From NCBI RefSeq assembly GCF_000004195.4, contig NC_030683.2, forward strand, positions 5,651,815 to 5,715,814: DNA of 64,000 nt. The letters are read 5' to 3'. The position numbers and the translations under genes were made by a program. This document shows, one piece after another, positions 12,179-22,530 of the stretch. The notes under the pieces were generated by a model. The model was not told the DNA's origin, did not search any database, and saw only the letters and a list, made by a program, of their open reading frames with translations. Origin of the DNA: Xenopus tropicalis. Its lineage: Eukaryota; Chordata; Amphibia; Anura; Pipidae. How positions within the stretch are numbered: position 1 is the stretch's first letter; every line of letters starts with the position of its first letter.

Positions 12179-12247
12179 AGTATTCAGCTTTGTTCATTGG
12201 TTAAATGCCATCTAATCATCTCCCAAACCCTGAGCATTAGAGCCGGC

Positions 12248-14856
12248 GCTGACTTGGCTGATGCCCCGCACTCTATAAGTGCCCGTCTATTTATTTGAAG
12301 AATCTATTTCCCCTCAGCTGTCACATAGACAGTCATGGCTGATGCCCCGCACTCTATAAGTGCCCGTCTATTTATTTGAAGAATCTATTTCCCCTCAGCT
12401 GTCACATAGACAGTCATGGCTGCTGCCCCGCACTCTATAAGTGCCCGTCTCTTTATCTGAAGAATCTATTTCCCCTCAGCTGTCACATAGACAGTCATGG
12501 CTGCTGCCCCGCACTCTATAAGTGCCCGTCTCTTTATCTGAAGAATCTATTTCCCCTCAGCTGTCACATAGACAGTCATGGCTGCTGCCCCGCACTCTAT
12601 AAGTACCCGTCTCTTTATTTGAGGAATCTCCTTCCATTTAGCTGTCACATAGACAGCCATGGCTGCTGCCCCGCACTCTATAAGTGCCCGTCTCTTTATT
12701 TGAGGAATCTCCTTCCATTTAGCTGTCACATAGACAGCCATGGCTGCTGCCCCGCACTCTATAAGTGCCCGTCTCTTTATTTGAGGAATCTCCTTCCCCT
12801 CAGCTGTCACATAGACAGTCATGGCTGCTGCCCGACACTCTATAAGTTCCCGTCTCTTTATTTGAGGAATCTCCTTCCATTTAGCTGTCACATAGACAGC
12901 CATGGCTGCTGCCCCGCACTCTATAAGTTCCCGTCTCTTTATTTGAGGAATCTCCTTCCATTAGCTGTCACATAGACAGCCATGGCTGCTGCCCCGCACT
13001 CTATAAGTGCCCGTCTCTTTTATTTGAGGAATCTCCTTCCCCTCAGCTGTCACATAGACAGTCATGGCTGGCTGCCCGACACTCTATAAGTGCCCGTCTC
13101 TTTATTTGAGGAATCTCCTTCCCCTTAGCTGTCACATAGACAGTCATGGCTGCTGCCCGGCACTCTATAAGCTGTCACATAGACAGTCATGGCTGCTGCC
13201 CGGCACTCTATAAGCTGTCACATAGACAGTCATGGCTGCTGCCCCGCACTCTATAAGTACCCGTCTCTTTATTTGAGGAATCTCCTTCCCCTCAGCTGTC
13301 ACATAGACAGTCATGGCTGCTGCCCGACACTCTATAAGTGCCCGTCTCTTTATTTGAGGAATCTCCTTCCCCTTAGCTGTCACATAGACAGTCATGGCTG
13401 CTGCCCGGCACTCTATAAGCTGTCACATAGACAGTCATGGCTGCTGCCCGGCACTCTATAAGCTGTCACATAGACAGTCATGGCTGCTGCCCCGCACTCT
13501 ATAAGCTGTCACATAGACAGCCATGGCTGCTGCCCCGCACTCTATAAGTTCCCGTCTCTTTATTGAGGAATCTCCTTCCCCTCAGCTGTCACATAGACAG
13601 TCATGGCTGCTGCCCGACACTCTATAAGTGCCCGTCTCTTTATTTGAGGAATCTCCTTCCATTTAGCTGTCACATAGACAGCCATGGCTGCTGCCCCGCA
13701 CTCTATAAGTGCCCGTCTCTTTATTTGAGGAATCTCCTTCCCCTCAGCTGTCACATAGACAGTCATGGCTGCTGCCCGACACTCTATAAGTTCCCGTCTC
13801 TTTATTTGAGGAATCTCCTTCCATTTAGCTGTCACATAGACAGCCATGGCTGCTGCCCCGCACTCTATAAGTGCCCGTCTCTTTATTTGAGGAATCTCCT
13901 TCCCCTCAGCTGTCACATAGACAGTCATGGCTGCTGCCCGACACTCTATAAGTTCCCGTCTCTTTATTTGAGGAATCTCCTTCCATTTAGCTGTCACATA
14001 GACAGCCATGGCTGCTGCCCCGCACTCTATAAGTGCCCGTCTCTTTATTTGAGGAATCTCCTTCCATTTAGCTGTCACATAGACAGCCATGGCTGCTGCC
14101 CCGCACTCTATAAGTGCCCGTCTCTTTATTTGAGGAATCTCCTTCCCCTCAGCTGTCACATAGACAGTCATGGCTGCTGCCCGACACTCTATAAGTGCCC
14201 GTCTCTTTATTTGAGGAATCTCCTTCCCCTTAGCTGTCACATAGACAGTCATGGCTGCTGCCCGGCACTCTATAAGCTGTCACATAGACAGTCATGGCTG
14301 CTGCCCGGCACTCTATAAGCTGTCACATAGACAGTCATGGCTGCTGCCCCGCACTCTATAAGCTGTCACATAGACAGTCATGGCTGCTGCCCCGCACTCT
14401 ATAAGCTGTCACATAGACAGTCATGGCTGCTGCCCCGCACTCTATAAGCTGTCACATAGACAGTCATGGCTGCTGCCTGGCACTCTATAAGCTGTACATA
14501 GACAGTCATGGCTGCGCCCGGCACTCTATAGCGTCACATAGACAGTCATGGCTGCTGCCCCGCACTCTATAAACTGTCACATAGACAGTCATGGCTTGCT
14601 GCCCCCGCACTCTATAAGCTGTCACATAGACAGTCATGGCTGCTGCCCCGGCACTCTATAAGCTGTCACATAGACAGTCAGGTGTGCCTGGGCATCATAA
14701 GCTGTCACATAGACAGTCATGGCTGCTGCCCCGCACTCTATAAGCTGTCACATAGACAGTCATGGCTGCTGCCCCGCACTCTATAAGCTGTCACATAGAC
14801 AGTCATGGCTGCTGCCCGGCACTCTATAAGCTGTCACATAGACAGTCATGGCTGTG
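12248..14856. repeat. 81-bp / 43-bp compound minisatellite
   Basis: The long unit is 81 bp: GCTGTCACATAGACAGTCAT, GGCTGCTGCCCCGCACTCTA, then AGTGCCCGTCTCTTTATTTG and GGAATCTCCTTCCCCTCA or a CCATTTA variant. The short unit is 43 bp and lacks the 38-bp second half. Short units cluster at about 13150-13520 and 14250-14850. Long units often alternate CCCCTCA and CCATTTA versions (about 13650-14150), a higher-order pattern. As 81 is 27 codons, frames stay open on both strands. 14490-14700 has irregular indels that look like sequencing noise. Confidence 0.96.
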
Positions 14857-15564
14857 CTGCCGGGGCTCATTAGCAGTAGCGCGGCTGCTCTTTAGAAATC
14901 CATAAGGTGATTCTCACTAATGAACATTGGAAAGGATTCTGCTAACTACCTAAAGATTAATAATAGAGATGAGTGCTGTAACAAACAAGCCGGGCTCCCC
15001 GGGGAGGGTCGGGGAGAGGGAGGTAATTGGATCAAGGAAACAACTGACTTTCCTTTGATTCCCCTCTTATTCCTTGGAAGCCCCCCGGCATCAGCGCTCA
15101 TTGCCCCCCCAACCGACGGCCAATATTCCGCCAGTCCTCCGGCGGCTTTATCTTCTCCTCCAACCCCGCAGCGATGTGACCTTATCTATAACTAATAATT
15201 AGTCATTACAAAAACTGTTGCTAAAAAATGTCATTATCAGGTTACCATGGCAATAGGTCTGAACGCAAGAGATTACTTAATGGGAAGGCAACCCTTGGGG
15301 GGGGGGGGGTGTATATTGCATCAGAGTGGGAAATAAGGATTAAGTGGCCAAAAGCTTCTTCATTTTATTGTATTTATGGATATTATTTTACATTTCAGAA
15401 TTAGAACCTTTGTGCAAGGAAAACTCCCCGCGTCGCTAACGAACGTGCTTCCCGTTATTGATGGACGCTGATCCAGGTGATAGAAGTCTCTGATAGGTGG
15501 AGAATAATGAATATTTAAGGGGAGTTAAGGTGGCCCTAAATGGGTAGATTTCAGCTCCTTTATA
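14857..15564. other. Single-copy DNA, no gene seen
   Basis: Non-repetitive sequence after the compound array. It contains AT-rich runs with TAAT motifs (CTAAAGATTAATAATAGAGA near 14951, ACTAATAATTAGTCATTACA near 15191) and a run of 14 G at about 15297-15310. A 91-codon frame at 14920-15195 is proline/serine-rich at its end and resembles no family I know; I do not call it. The last bases (TTAAGGTGGCCCTAAATGGG, 15525) may be a fragment of a Harbinger-like end. Confidence 0.5.
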
Positions 15565-15895
15565 TCAATTCGGCTTTTTGTTCAGCAGCTCTCCAGTTTG
15601 GAATTTCAGCAGCTATCTGGTTACTAGGGTCTGGCTTCACTTAGCAACCAGGCAGTGGTGTGAATGAGAGACTGGTATATGAATAGAAGAGGGACTAAAT
15701 AGAAAGACTATGAATAAAAAGTAAAATAAAAAAATAAAATACGAGCCTCACAGAGCAAAAGTACTTTGGCCGCCGGGGTCAGCGACCCCCACGTGAAAGA
15801 TATAGACGAAGAAGGCAAATAATTAAGAAACTATAACATAAATAATGAAGACCAATTGCAAAGTTGCTAGGAATAGGGTATTCTTTAACATGCCA
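15565..15895 (+). mobile_element. T2-type MITE fragment, copy 1
   Basis: Collinear with 55190-55530: TTCAGCAGCTCTCCAGTTTG, GTTACTAGGGTCTGGCTTCA, GAGAGACTGGTATATGAATA, the GGTCAGCGACCCCCA block and the AATAATGAAGACCAATTGCA end. This is a family I recall as very common in Xenopus, with TTAAAGGGG termini (T2 group, TTAA target sites). Both termini are degraded here. Non-coding. Confidence 0.75.
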
Positions 15896-16369
15896 CCCGG
15901 AGAGGTCTATTGGTGAATAAACACCTTATGGAAAGCAATTTATTGTATTGTTCTTATATATAAATATACATTGTGGCCATGTATCCCATTTTCCATTACA
16001 GACAACCCAGACTTTGCCGGACTTTTTAAAAAATTTTTTTATTACATTCCATTTATTTTATTCATTTAATCGCAAAAATATCACCAAAATAGATGTTCCT
16101 CACACCTTTCCAAAGAAAATACCACCTGGTCCAGTTTCGGTGGAATATGGTGCGTGTTATACTCATTATTGAATAGAATAAAGTGCCAATGAGCGGTGCC
16201 CAAGCTGCCCAGGCTTCTGTATCAGATACCCATGGCATTTATAGAGGGGCATGTCTGTATGTATGAGCCATGTGACTGGGCACCCTGGTTAGCCCCACCC
16301 ATGGGTGCAGATAAACTTGCCCTAATATTTGGGCAAATATCCTACAACACAGCTCACATTTCTTGCTTT
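15896..16369. other. Single-copy DNA, nothing recognised
   Basis: AT-rich, non-repetitive sequence. 16200-16300 contains GGTGCCCAAGCTGCCCAGG and, nearby, GACTGGGCACCCTGG, a weak inverted pair that may be an old transposon remnant. No supported gene. Confidence 0.4.
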
Positions 16370-16576
16370 TTAAGGGTGCCGACACACAGAGCTACTAGTA
16401 GCAGCTACTTGCCACAGCTACTAAAACAGACAATGCTGATTATTTACTGATAATTGTCTCTACATGTGTTTTAGCAGAGGCAATCCTCAGTATTGTCTAT
16501 GGGAGGGGATATTCTGGGGTTTAGTAGCCGTAACAAGTAGCTGCTACTAAGTAGCTCTGTGTGTCTTCACCCTTAA
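16370..16576. mobile_element. Palindromic MITE with TTAA target sites
   Basis: The termini TTAAGGGTGCCGACACACAG (16370) and, on the other strand, TTAAGGGTGAAGACACACAG (ending 16576) are inverted repeats. They continue inward through AGCTACT and AGTAGCAGCTACTTG, making arms of about 45 bp with a few mismatches. The ends coincide with TTAA on both sides, as expected for a TTAA-targeting group (piggyBac or Kolobok/T2). Length is 207 bp; non-coding; able to fold into a long hairpin. Confidence 0.8.
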
Positions 16577-17198
16577 GCTACATACACATTTGTGACACTG
16601 ACACTATTCGACCCTTTCCATTTCATTAACCCATCTAGTGGCCAGGGGGGGCAAGTGTGAGAGGCTAGAGAACAAAGTGAGTGTTACAAGACCCCATGCT
16701 GTTTGCTGTGCCTTTCTGATTAACCCCATCTGTTTAATATACCTCTCTGCATGTCTCAAAGGGCACGGAGACACCACTAAGATACCTGGGACAATTCTTA
16801 GGGCATTAGATGGCGACTTGGATCTAATCTGCCCCAGAATGCGCCATGGGTTAATGGCACAGCAGCTGAACAGAAACAATTGCCAGTGATAAAATGCCCT
16901 TTAAAGGGCCTCAGATGCCCTCAGCTGAATGGCACAAAAGGCACAATTAGGGGCAGAAGCGCCAGCGTTAGAATGGCAGGGCAAGTTCAAGGCAGGGAGG
17001 GGGGTCCAGACTGGACTTGGGTTTCCAGTTATTGAGCAGGTAAGATCAAGGCCCCCGGCAAGTAAAGAAGAGTTTTGAAGGTCTAGGGGTTGGTTGTGGG
17101 TCACCTGATTGGGCGTGCAGTCTTGTAACCCAGACAGCGATATAAATGCGCCCAGATTTTTGGGGTCTGCTGGTCACAGGGGAACCCTAGGGGGCATA
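16577..17198. other. Single-copy DNA, no gene seen
   Basis: Non-repetitive sequence. Open frames on opposite strands around 16604-16889 overlap each other, and neither resembles a known protein. A G-rich patch (GGCAGGGAGGGGGGTCCAG) lies near 16991. Confidence 0.4.
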
Positions 17199-17201
17199 TT
17201 A

Positions 17202-17409
17202 AGGTAGCCTACCCCCATATGTCCACCTATGGGTTGGCGATATCAGGCTAATTTGATCAAAGTAGGCACTGCATCAACGAGCCAATGTGGTCCCCGATCC
17301 GATGGAAAACTCAAACCTGCCCGATCGAGATCTGGACAATTTCAGGCAAGATGTCAGTCAGGGGCAGATAAGCTGCCCAACCAGTCTGAAGGACTGTGTA
17401 TGAGCACCT
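17202..17409 (-). mobile_element. Harbinger-like MITE, internally deleted
   Basis: Reverse-orientation relative of the elements at 30886-31202 and 32332-32698. Shared blocks include CATCAACGAGCCAATGTGGT, CAAACCTGCCCGATCGAGAT and the terminus GTGTATGAGCACCTTAA. The left end is TTAAGGTAGCC. Flanking TTA/TAA fits a 3-bp TWA target site as used by PIF/Harbinger. It is about 208 bp against 317-367 bp for the other copies. Non-coding. Confidence 0.7.
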
Positions 17410-17411
17410 TA

Positions 17412-19167
17412 AGCCAACATCCCCAGTCTATAGCAAACAATCAGATCTTTGATTTTGTTCTCTAACATGTAGGTGACCAAATCTACTTGCTGATTGGTTG
17501 CTATGGGCAAAATGAGCGGTGATGTTGGCTCTCACACTATAATAAATATGCCCCTAACTTTTTAGTTGTATGTTGCCCCAAGATTTCCCGAAGGCAGGCC
17601 TGGTTACAGGTGAATATATTCCCATTGGCGGCGAGGGCCGGGCGCCTCCTATGTAAGCAAACACGGAACACGGCATAATGAAAAAAAAACCTTTCTACAG
17701 TTTCCAACACAAAAACAAAAGGTAACATCTGGTGCCGACGCAGAACTAGCAAATCAGTCCCGGGGGGAGCCTATTCCCACCATGTACTCATTAGGCACAT
17801 ACTGTACGAGAAAATATGATATTTAGTGCACGTTTGCCCGTAATTAGCGTGCCGAGCCCAGAAAGCCCCAGGAAGCGGCTACTGACGCCAATACGGTTAC
17901 AGCCCACCCTTACAGACCCCCGAGCTCTTGTTACAGAACTGAAACAACAAACACATTGCCATGGTTTTTTTTTTTACCCACAATGCTGCATTTCCCCTAG
18001 AATTCCAGTGTCACTTTGGGCACAACCTACGTGCGTTACCAATGTAGATGCTAATTACCGGTAAATAACACCAGTTGCCTTTCAGCTTTGCTTCCATCTA
18101 TGGGGGTTTGAATTGCACCATCTCCCAAATGGCATCAGATTTGGAGTCACTGGGTGCAAGTTGGGTGCAACATGGAAAGACTTGCCTTAGTCAATAAGCC
18201 ATAAAGCAGAGGGTGTCTTCTTCAGCTCAAGCCCCCCTTTGACTCCAACCTTTGCCCACAGCCCCCCTTTAGCCAAGGCAGATCTAGAAAAACTTTGGTG
18301 CATCAGTTATTTGGCCATAGTTACAATATGAAGGGCAGCAAGTACATTGCACCCTAGTTCTCACCTTGAAGTTCAAGAGCAAACCAGCATTCGCCCCAAA
18401 TTTCCCCCTAACCCAGTGCCACCGCTCCAGGTTCCCCTAGGAGGGCAACCCCACAATTTGGAAACCACTACCCTAGAGGGTATTAAATATTACCCTGTTT
18501 TTACCCCATTATGCACATTGATCCACCATTGCAATGTTGAGGAGAGCACCAAAATATGCAAGTTTGGTTAGAACCAAGGATCTAGATTAGAGTTTCCCAA
18601 GCTGTAGGGATGGGCTAGGGTGGCCTGAAGCAGAGGATGATGGAGACCAATTGCCAGTCAGGGTGGGTTCTTATTGGCTATTCTTTATTTCCTTGGAAGC
18701 CCAGCCTGAAAGCTAGGTTAGGGTGAGATTTAGGGAGAGTATTTGTTTGCTGACCTGAATATTCTTGGAACTACAGGAGGGTGAATGATGTGCAGCTAAC
18801 CTTGCCCTGAGGTAAGTAGGGGGGCTCTGACCAGATGTTGCACCTCAATATGGGACTTGAATCAAAAACATTATTTACTTTATTTTGATTTTGGAGATGG
18901 GATAGAAGGATGTCTGTGCCAGGCTTGCCCTTCAGAATCACTAAATGAAACTAATTTTTAATCTTTTGTTCACTAAGGGATGGGTTTTCCAGTGCCGGGT
19001 TATCCTTGCTAAGCACTAAGGGCACAAACGTGGCCCATACAGGGAGCAATTGGCTGCCCCCTAGCCCCCTGTCTGTGCTTCACTGTATGAGGGACCCAGT
19101 CGTATATGTAGAATGCAGCACTGCTGGGTACATAGGAACCCTGGATGGTAAAGCTGAAAGTACAGGG
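17412..19167. other. Single-copy DNA with short repeat fragments
   Basis: Mostly unique. 17485-17510 (TTGCTGATTGGTTGCTATGG) matches the core of the MITE at 54415-55073 and is a small fragment of it. 17780-17870 (CATACTGTACGAGAAAATAT, then CCCGTAATTAGCGTGCCGAG) has a non-repetitive, TAATTA-bearing look that could be regulatory. Short open frames are scattered, and none is convincing. Confidence 0.45.
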
Positions 19168-19175
19168 CTCCCCAA

Positions 19176-19285
19176 CAGGCCCGGATTGGCACAGAAGTTG
19201 CCGTAGACACTATTTATTGGGCCTGTGGGAGGGCATCTTCATACAAGGAACACCAGGGCCTATTTTATATCCCAGTCCGGACCTG
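19176..19285 (-). mobile_element. 110-bp hAT MITE with exact 8-bp target duplication
   Basis: Left terminus CAGGCCCGGATTGG and right terminus CCAGTCCGGACCTG are inverted repeats. The 8-bp CTCCCCAA occurs on both sides (19168-19175 and 19286-19293), fixing the ends and assigning it to hAT. The interior holds ACTATTTATTGGGCCTGTGG and CCAGGGCCTATTTTATATCC, the same blocks (reverse complement) that host the 82-bp array at 27025-28401. It therefore shows the short, unexpanded state of that family. Confidence 0.9.
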
Positions 19286-19293
19286 CTCCCCAA

Positions 19294-19689
19294 CACTTTG
19301 CCAGCCCCAGTGCTTTGAGGCCCACTTTACAGCCATTGTTTGGACTTTGTGATTTTCCCATAAAATAATATGGGCAGTGGTGTAACTTCAAGTCGGTCCA
19401 TTATGTCAGGCCCCCCTGTAAAATATTCTTCTGAGGGGGCCCGGCACAACCTCCTGCTCCTTGCTGCTATTAACAAAAAGACCCCGTAGTCCGGGAACCC
19501 CAGTCACCCGGGCCCCCCCACAACCACTGGGCTGTATAAGTAACTTTGCCACCCAATATGGGCAATATAATAATGCCAATGCTTATTCACACCCCATTCC
19601 TCTAGTCATCCAGTCAGATCTGGGGGGGGGGGTCGTGCTATGTCCCCACCCCCGGCCAATCCACAGCCCTGCAGAACCAACACATTACT
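19294..19689. other. Repeat-like DNA, family uncertain
   Basis: 19376-19560 starts GGCAGTGGTGTAACTTCAAG and ends near GTAACTTTGCCACC, a weak inverted pair around a GGGGCCCGG / CCGGGCCCC interior. It resembles DNA-transposon remnants common in frogs, but I cannot fix the ends. A G-run of 11 lies at 19621-19631. No gene. Confidence 0.35.
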
Positions 19690-20540
19690 TTACATTAATC
19701 TACCCCAGGTTCCGACTCATGATAGCTCTCAAGAATTCTTTGTACGTTGGAATACTGTGCAACTTTGGAGCAAATTCTCCATACATCCTTTCCAACGTTC
19801 ATGGAGATAAAGATGCTGGCGAGAGGCTTAAGCCTCATTTTTATCCTTCTCTATTAAAAAGTAATTAGACAGGTTTTATTCCTTTAATAGCAAGGCAACG
19901 TATTTACGGCTCCTCCTCAGTTAATTGGTAGCTCTTCCATCTGAAAGCTGACGTTCCCTCTTTTATTGGACTTCTCTCTCGCTCTCCATCGCCTCTTATT
20001 TTAGACTCGCTTGAATATATTTATTTTCCTCACCTTCCCTCCTGTCTGTCTCCTGTAACGCTGCCTATCATTTCTCGGAAAAGGAACGCAAAGGAAAATA
20101 AACAACAACGAGCTCCTCGGGCAAGTCGCATCGGAGGCCGGGGAAGAGGAGCCTCCGTTATATTGTATGGCAAGTGCAATCTAAATGAGCCTCACACTTC
20201 CATCACACGTCTGCGCGCCTCCGAATTTCACAGCTTTTCTGTGTTCATTTTCTTGTTTTTATGCAGATGTCTCTTTCCGAGACGGCACTAAAGGCTGCTA
20301 GGCAAGTACTGACAGACGTCTTGGAGAATATCATTTCTGCTCATTACAATACAAAGTCGGGGGACGCGATGCTACAGATTGGGAGACAAGGTGTTAGATC
20401 CTAATAACATTTTCACACCCTGCCCTCCTCTGAATCATAACCTTTCCTTTCTCCAGCTACCAATTAATCTGACGTTGCCCAAAGATTAGTTAATTAGCAG
20501 AGCAGGACTTCTCACCTCAAAGAGGTCAATGCTGCCAACT
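19690..20540. promoter_or_regulatory. Candidate conserved non-coding block
   Basis: About 850 bp of non-repetitive, balanced-composition sequence rich in TAAT-type motifs: AAGTAATTAGACAGG (19860), AGTTAATTGGTAGC (19919), AGTTAATTAGCAGAGC (20488). It also has GATTGGGAGACAAGG and AATCTAAATGAGCCTCACAC. Surrounding DNA is transposons and minisatellites, so an unbroken block of this kind suggests constraint. This is an inference from appearance only; no alignment was possible. It contains the exon-like segment at 20267-20390. Confidence 0.3.
20267..20390 (+). other. Exon-like segment, speculative
   Basis: A strong-looking splice acceptor (pyrimidine tract ending TTTTCTTGTTTTTATGCAG at 20266) is followed directly by ATG. 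The frame stays open for 45 codons, to TAA at 20402. A possible donor, ACAAG/GTGTTA, lies at 20390/20391 before that stop. The 124-bp piece encodes a peptide starting MSLSETALKAARQVL with helix-like composition; I do not recognise it. It sits in a block that may simply be a non-coding enhancer, and chance is the more likely explanation. Confidence 0.12.
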
Positions 20541-20749
20541 ATTCCCTTGGAGAGCACTGCCATAATAAGATAGGGATTGTACTCCGGCAGCCAACGGACC
20601 CGTATGATTGGCTAATAAGGACATGGGGCTACTAATGAGGTGCTGTTCTACTATGAAATGGGCAGCAGAGAAATTAAGCAGCCTGTGTATAAAGTAGTAA
20701 GTTACTACTTCGACACACTTTGGTTTCCACCAACCCCTAGTCTCTATGG

Positions 20750-20995
20750 CAGGGGTCCCCCAACCTTTCTTACTCGGGAGCCACAGTCAAATGTAAAAAG
20801 ACTTTGGGAGCAACACAAGCACCATAAAAGTTCATGGAGGAGCCAAATAAGGGCTGTGATTGGCTATTAGGGGCCTCTATGCACCCCATCAGCTTACAGG
20901 GGCTTTATTTGGTAGTAAATCTTGTTTTTATTCAACCAAAACTTGCCCCCAAGTCATTGAAAAATAACTACCTGGTTTGGGGGCACTGAGAGCAA
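20750..20995 (+). mobile_element. hAT element starting CAGGGGTCCCCCAACC, right end missing
   Basis: Starts with the hAT-type terminus CAGGGGTCCCCCAACC and matches the complete copy at 30863-31488 through GAGCCACAGTCAAATGTAAA, CAACACAAGCACCATAAAAG and TTTATTTGGTAGTAAATCTT to GGGGCACTGAGAGCAA. The last ~50 bp with the right terminus are absent. It shows the uninterrupted sequence CTTTCTTACTCGGGAG that is split by an insertion in the 30863 copy. Confidence 0.85.
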
Positions 20996-21004
20996 AATAC
21001 TGTA

Positions 21005-21100
21005 GGTCCTGGCATCTCAAGTACAGCCTCCCACTAGCCCAATAAGTAGCGACTGTCTATGGCATCTTAGAGCAATCCGCAGATTACCAGTACGGGCCTG
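21005..21100 (+). mobile_element. Fragment of the CAGGCCCGGACTGG hAT MITE family
   Basis: Contains AGCCCAATAAGTAGCGACTG, GCAGATTACCAGTACGGGCC and the right terminus GGGCCTG. These are the single-copy version of the unit amplified at 1-3539 and 27066-28365. The left terminus is missing. Confidence 0.75.
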
Positions 21101-21239
21101 TTGAAGATGGAGAGATGTCTATGTTGATGTCACCGAATTCAGAATTGGCATGGATCCCAACTCTGGTTGAAGGATCCAGATGACTCCTAACTGTTTAGCC
21201 CAGTGGTGGTCAAACTTTGTCAGTTCAAGTTGCACTTAA

Positions 21240-21695
21240 ATGTCCAGCCTTTGGCCACGGTCAACCTTGAAGGTCCTGTCTTTGGCCTGGGTTATCCTTG
21301 AAGGTCCAGCCTTTTGCCAGGGTCATCATAGAAGGTCCTGCCTTTGGCCTGGGTTATCCTTTAAAGTCCAGCCTTTTGCCAGGGTCATCATAGAAGGTCT
21401 TGCCTTTGGCCTGGATCATTCTTGAAGGTCCAGCCTTTGGCTAGAGTCACTGTTAAAGGTCCAGCCTTTGGCCTGGGTCATCCTTGAAGGTCCTGCCTTG
21501 GGCCTGGATCATTCTAGAAGGTCTAGCCTTTGGCCTTGGTCACCATTGAAGGTCCTGCCTTTGGCCTGGGACATCCTTGAAGGTCCTGCCGTGGGCCTGG
21601 ATCATTCTAGAAGGTCTAGCCTTTGGCCTTGGTCACCATTGAAGGTCCTGCCTTTGGCCTGGGTCATCCTTGAAGGTCCAGCCTTTGGTCAGGAA
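21240..21695. repeat. ~31-bp minisatellite
   Basis: About 15 units built on GAAGGTCCTGCCTTTGGCCT followed by GGGTCATCCTT, with sub-types GCCTTTTGCCAGGGTCATCA and GCCTTGGGCCTGGATCATTC. A block of about 124 bp with the same order of sub-types occurs twice (from about 21485 and 21609), indicating higher-order duplication. Non-coding; open frames follow the period. Confidence 0.93.
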
Positions 21696-22025
21696 TCCCC
21701 TTAGCTCACAAAATGAGTACAGATATAGGAAGCTATAAGTGTATCCGTCATTCAGAATAGTTGGACTTATATCTATGGCAGCAAGTATATATTCACCCCA
21801 AATTCCATCCCAACTGACCTTCAGGCTGGGCTTTTTAGGTGTATCCAGGAGGTCATGGGCACCGGCCCCAATTCTGCAAGTCAATGAAAAATGTTGTTCA
21901 AATAACTTTATTTAAAGGGGCAGTAAAGTATCAACGGCTTTTTTCTCTCTGTTCGACACTCAGCCAAGGCCAAGTTGGAGGATACCGATGTAGTGGTTAT
22001 TTGTATTTTACTCTGCTGCTCGAGA
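21696..22025. other. Short unique stretch with a T2-like end
   Basis: No gene. TTTAAAGGGGCAGTAAAGTA at 21912 matches the TTAAAGGRR-type terminus of T2 MITEs, but no partner end is seen before the 64-bp array begins at 22026. Confidence 0.4.
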
Positions 22026-22530
22026 CAGGTAGCCATTGTATAGGTTTCCACCCATAAGCCAATTAGACCTATTGGGCCCAACAGGTAGCCATTGTATAGG
22101 AGTCCTGGTTTCCATCCATAAGCCAATTGGATCTGTTGGGCCCAACAGGTAGCCATTGTATAGGAGTCCTGGTTTCCATCCATAAGCCAATTCGATCTAT
22201 TGGGCCCAACAGGTAGCCATTGTATAGGAGTCTTGGTTTCCACCCATAAGCCAATTGGACCTATTGGGCCCAACAGGTAGCCATTGTATAGGAGTCCTGG
22301 TTTCCATCCATAAGCCAATTGGACCTATTGGGCCCAACAGGTAGCCATTGTATAGGAGTCCTGGTTTCCATCCACAAGCCAATTGGACCTATTGGGCCCA
22401 ACAGGTAGCCATTGTATAGGGGTCCTGGTTTCCATCCATAAACCAATTGGACCTATTGGGCCCAACAGGTAGCCATTGTACAGGAGTCCTGGTTTCCATC
22501 CATAAGCCAATTGGACCTATTGGGCCCAAC
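22026..22530. repeat. 64-bp minisatellite
   Basis: About eight nearly identical 64-bp units: AACAGGTAGCCATTGTATAG, GAGTCCTGGTTTCCATCCAT, AAGCCAATTGGACCTATTGG, GCCC. The first unit lacks the GGAGTCCT part. Differences between units are a few single bases, so the array is young. As 64 is not a multiple of 3, successive units appear in all frames, which yields many overlapping 60-codon frames. Confidence 0.97.

Larger units (their letters stand above)
8941..12233. repeat. Second copy of the module (hAT, 34-bp array, 17-bp array)
   Basis: Collinear with 3540-6633 over its whole length: the flank CCAACCAATCATTTCACTG, the hAT element, the GATAACAACTCCCCCTCCCC segment, the 17-bp array, and the flank ending CTAATCATCTCCCAAACCCTG. 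It differs in array lengths and, up to about 10600, in many small indels. From about 10900 it is clean. It is the copy that continues into the single-copy side at 12234. Confidence 0.93.
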
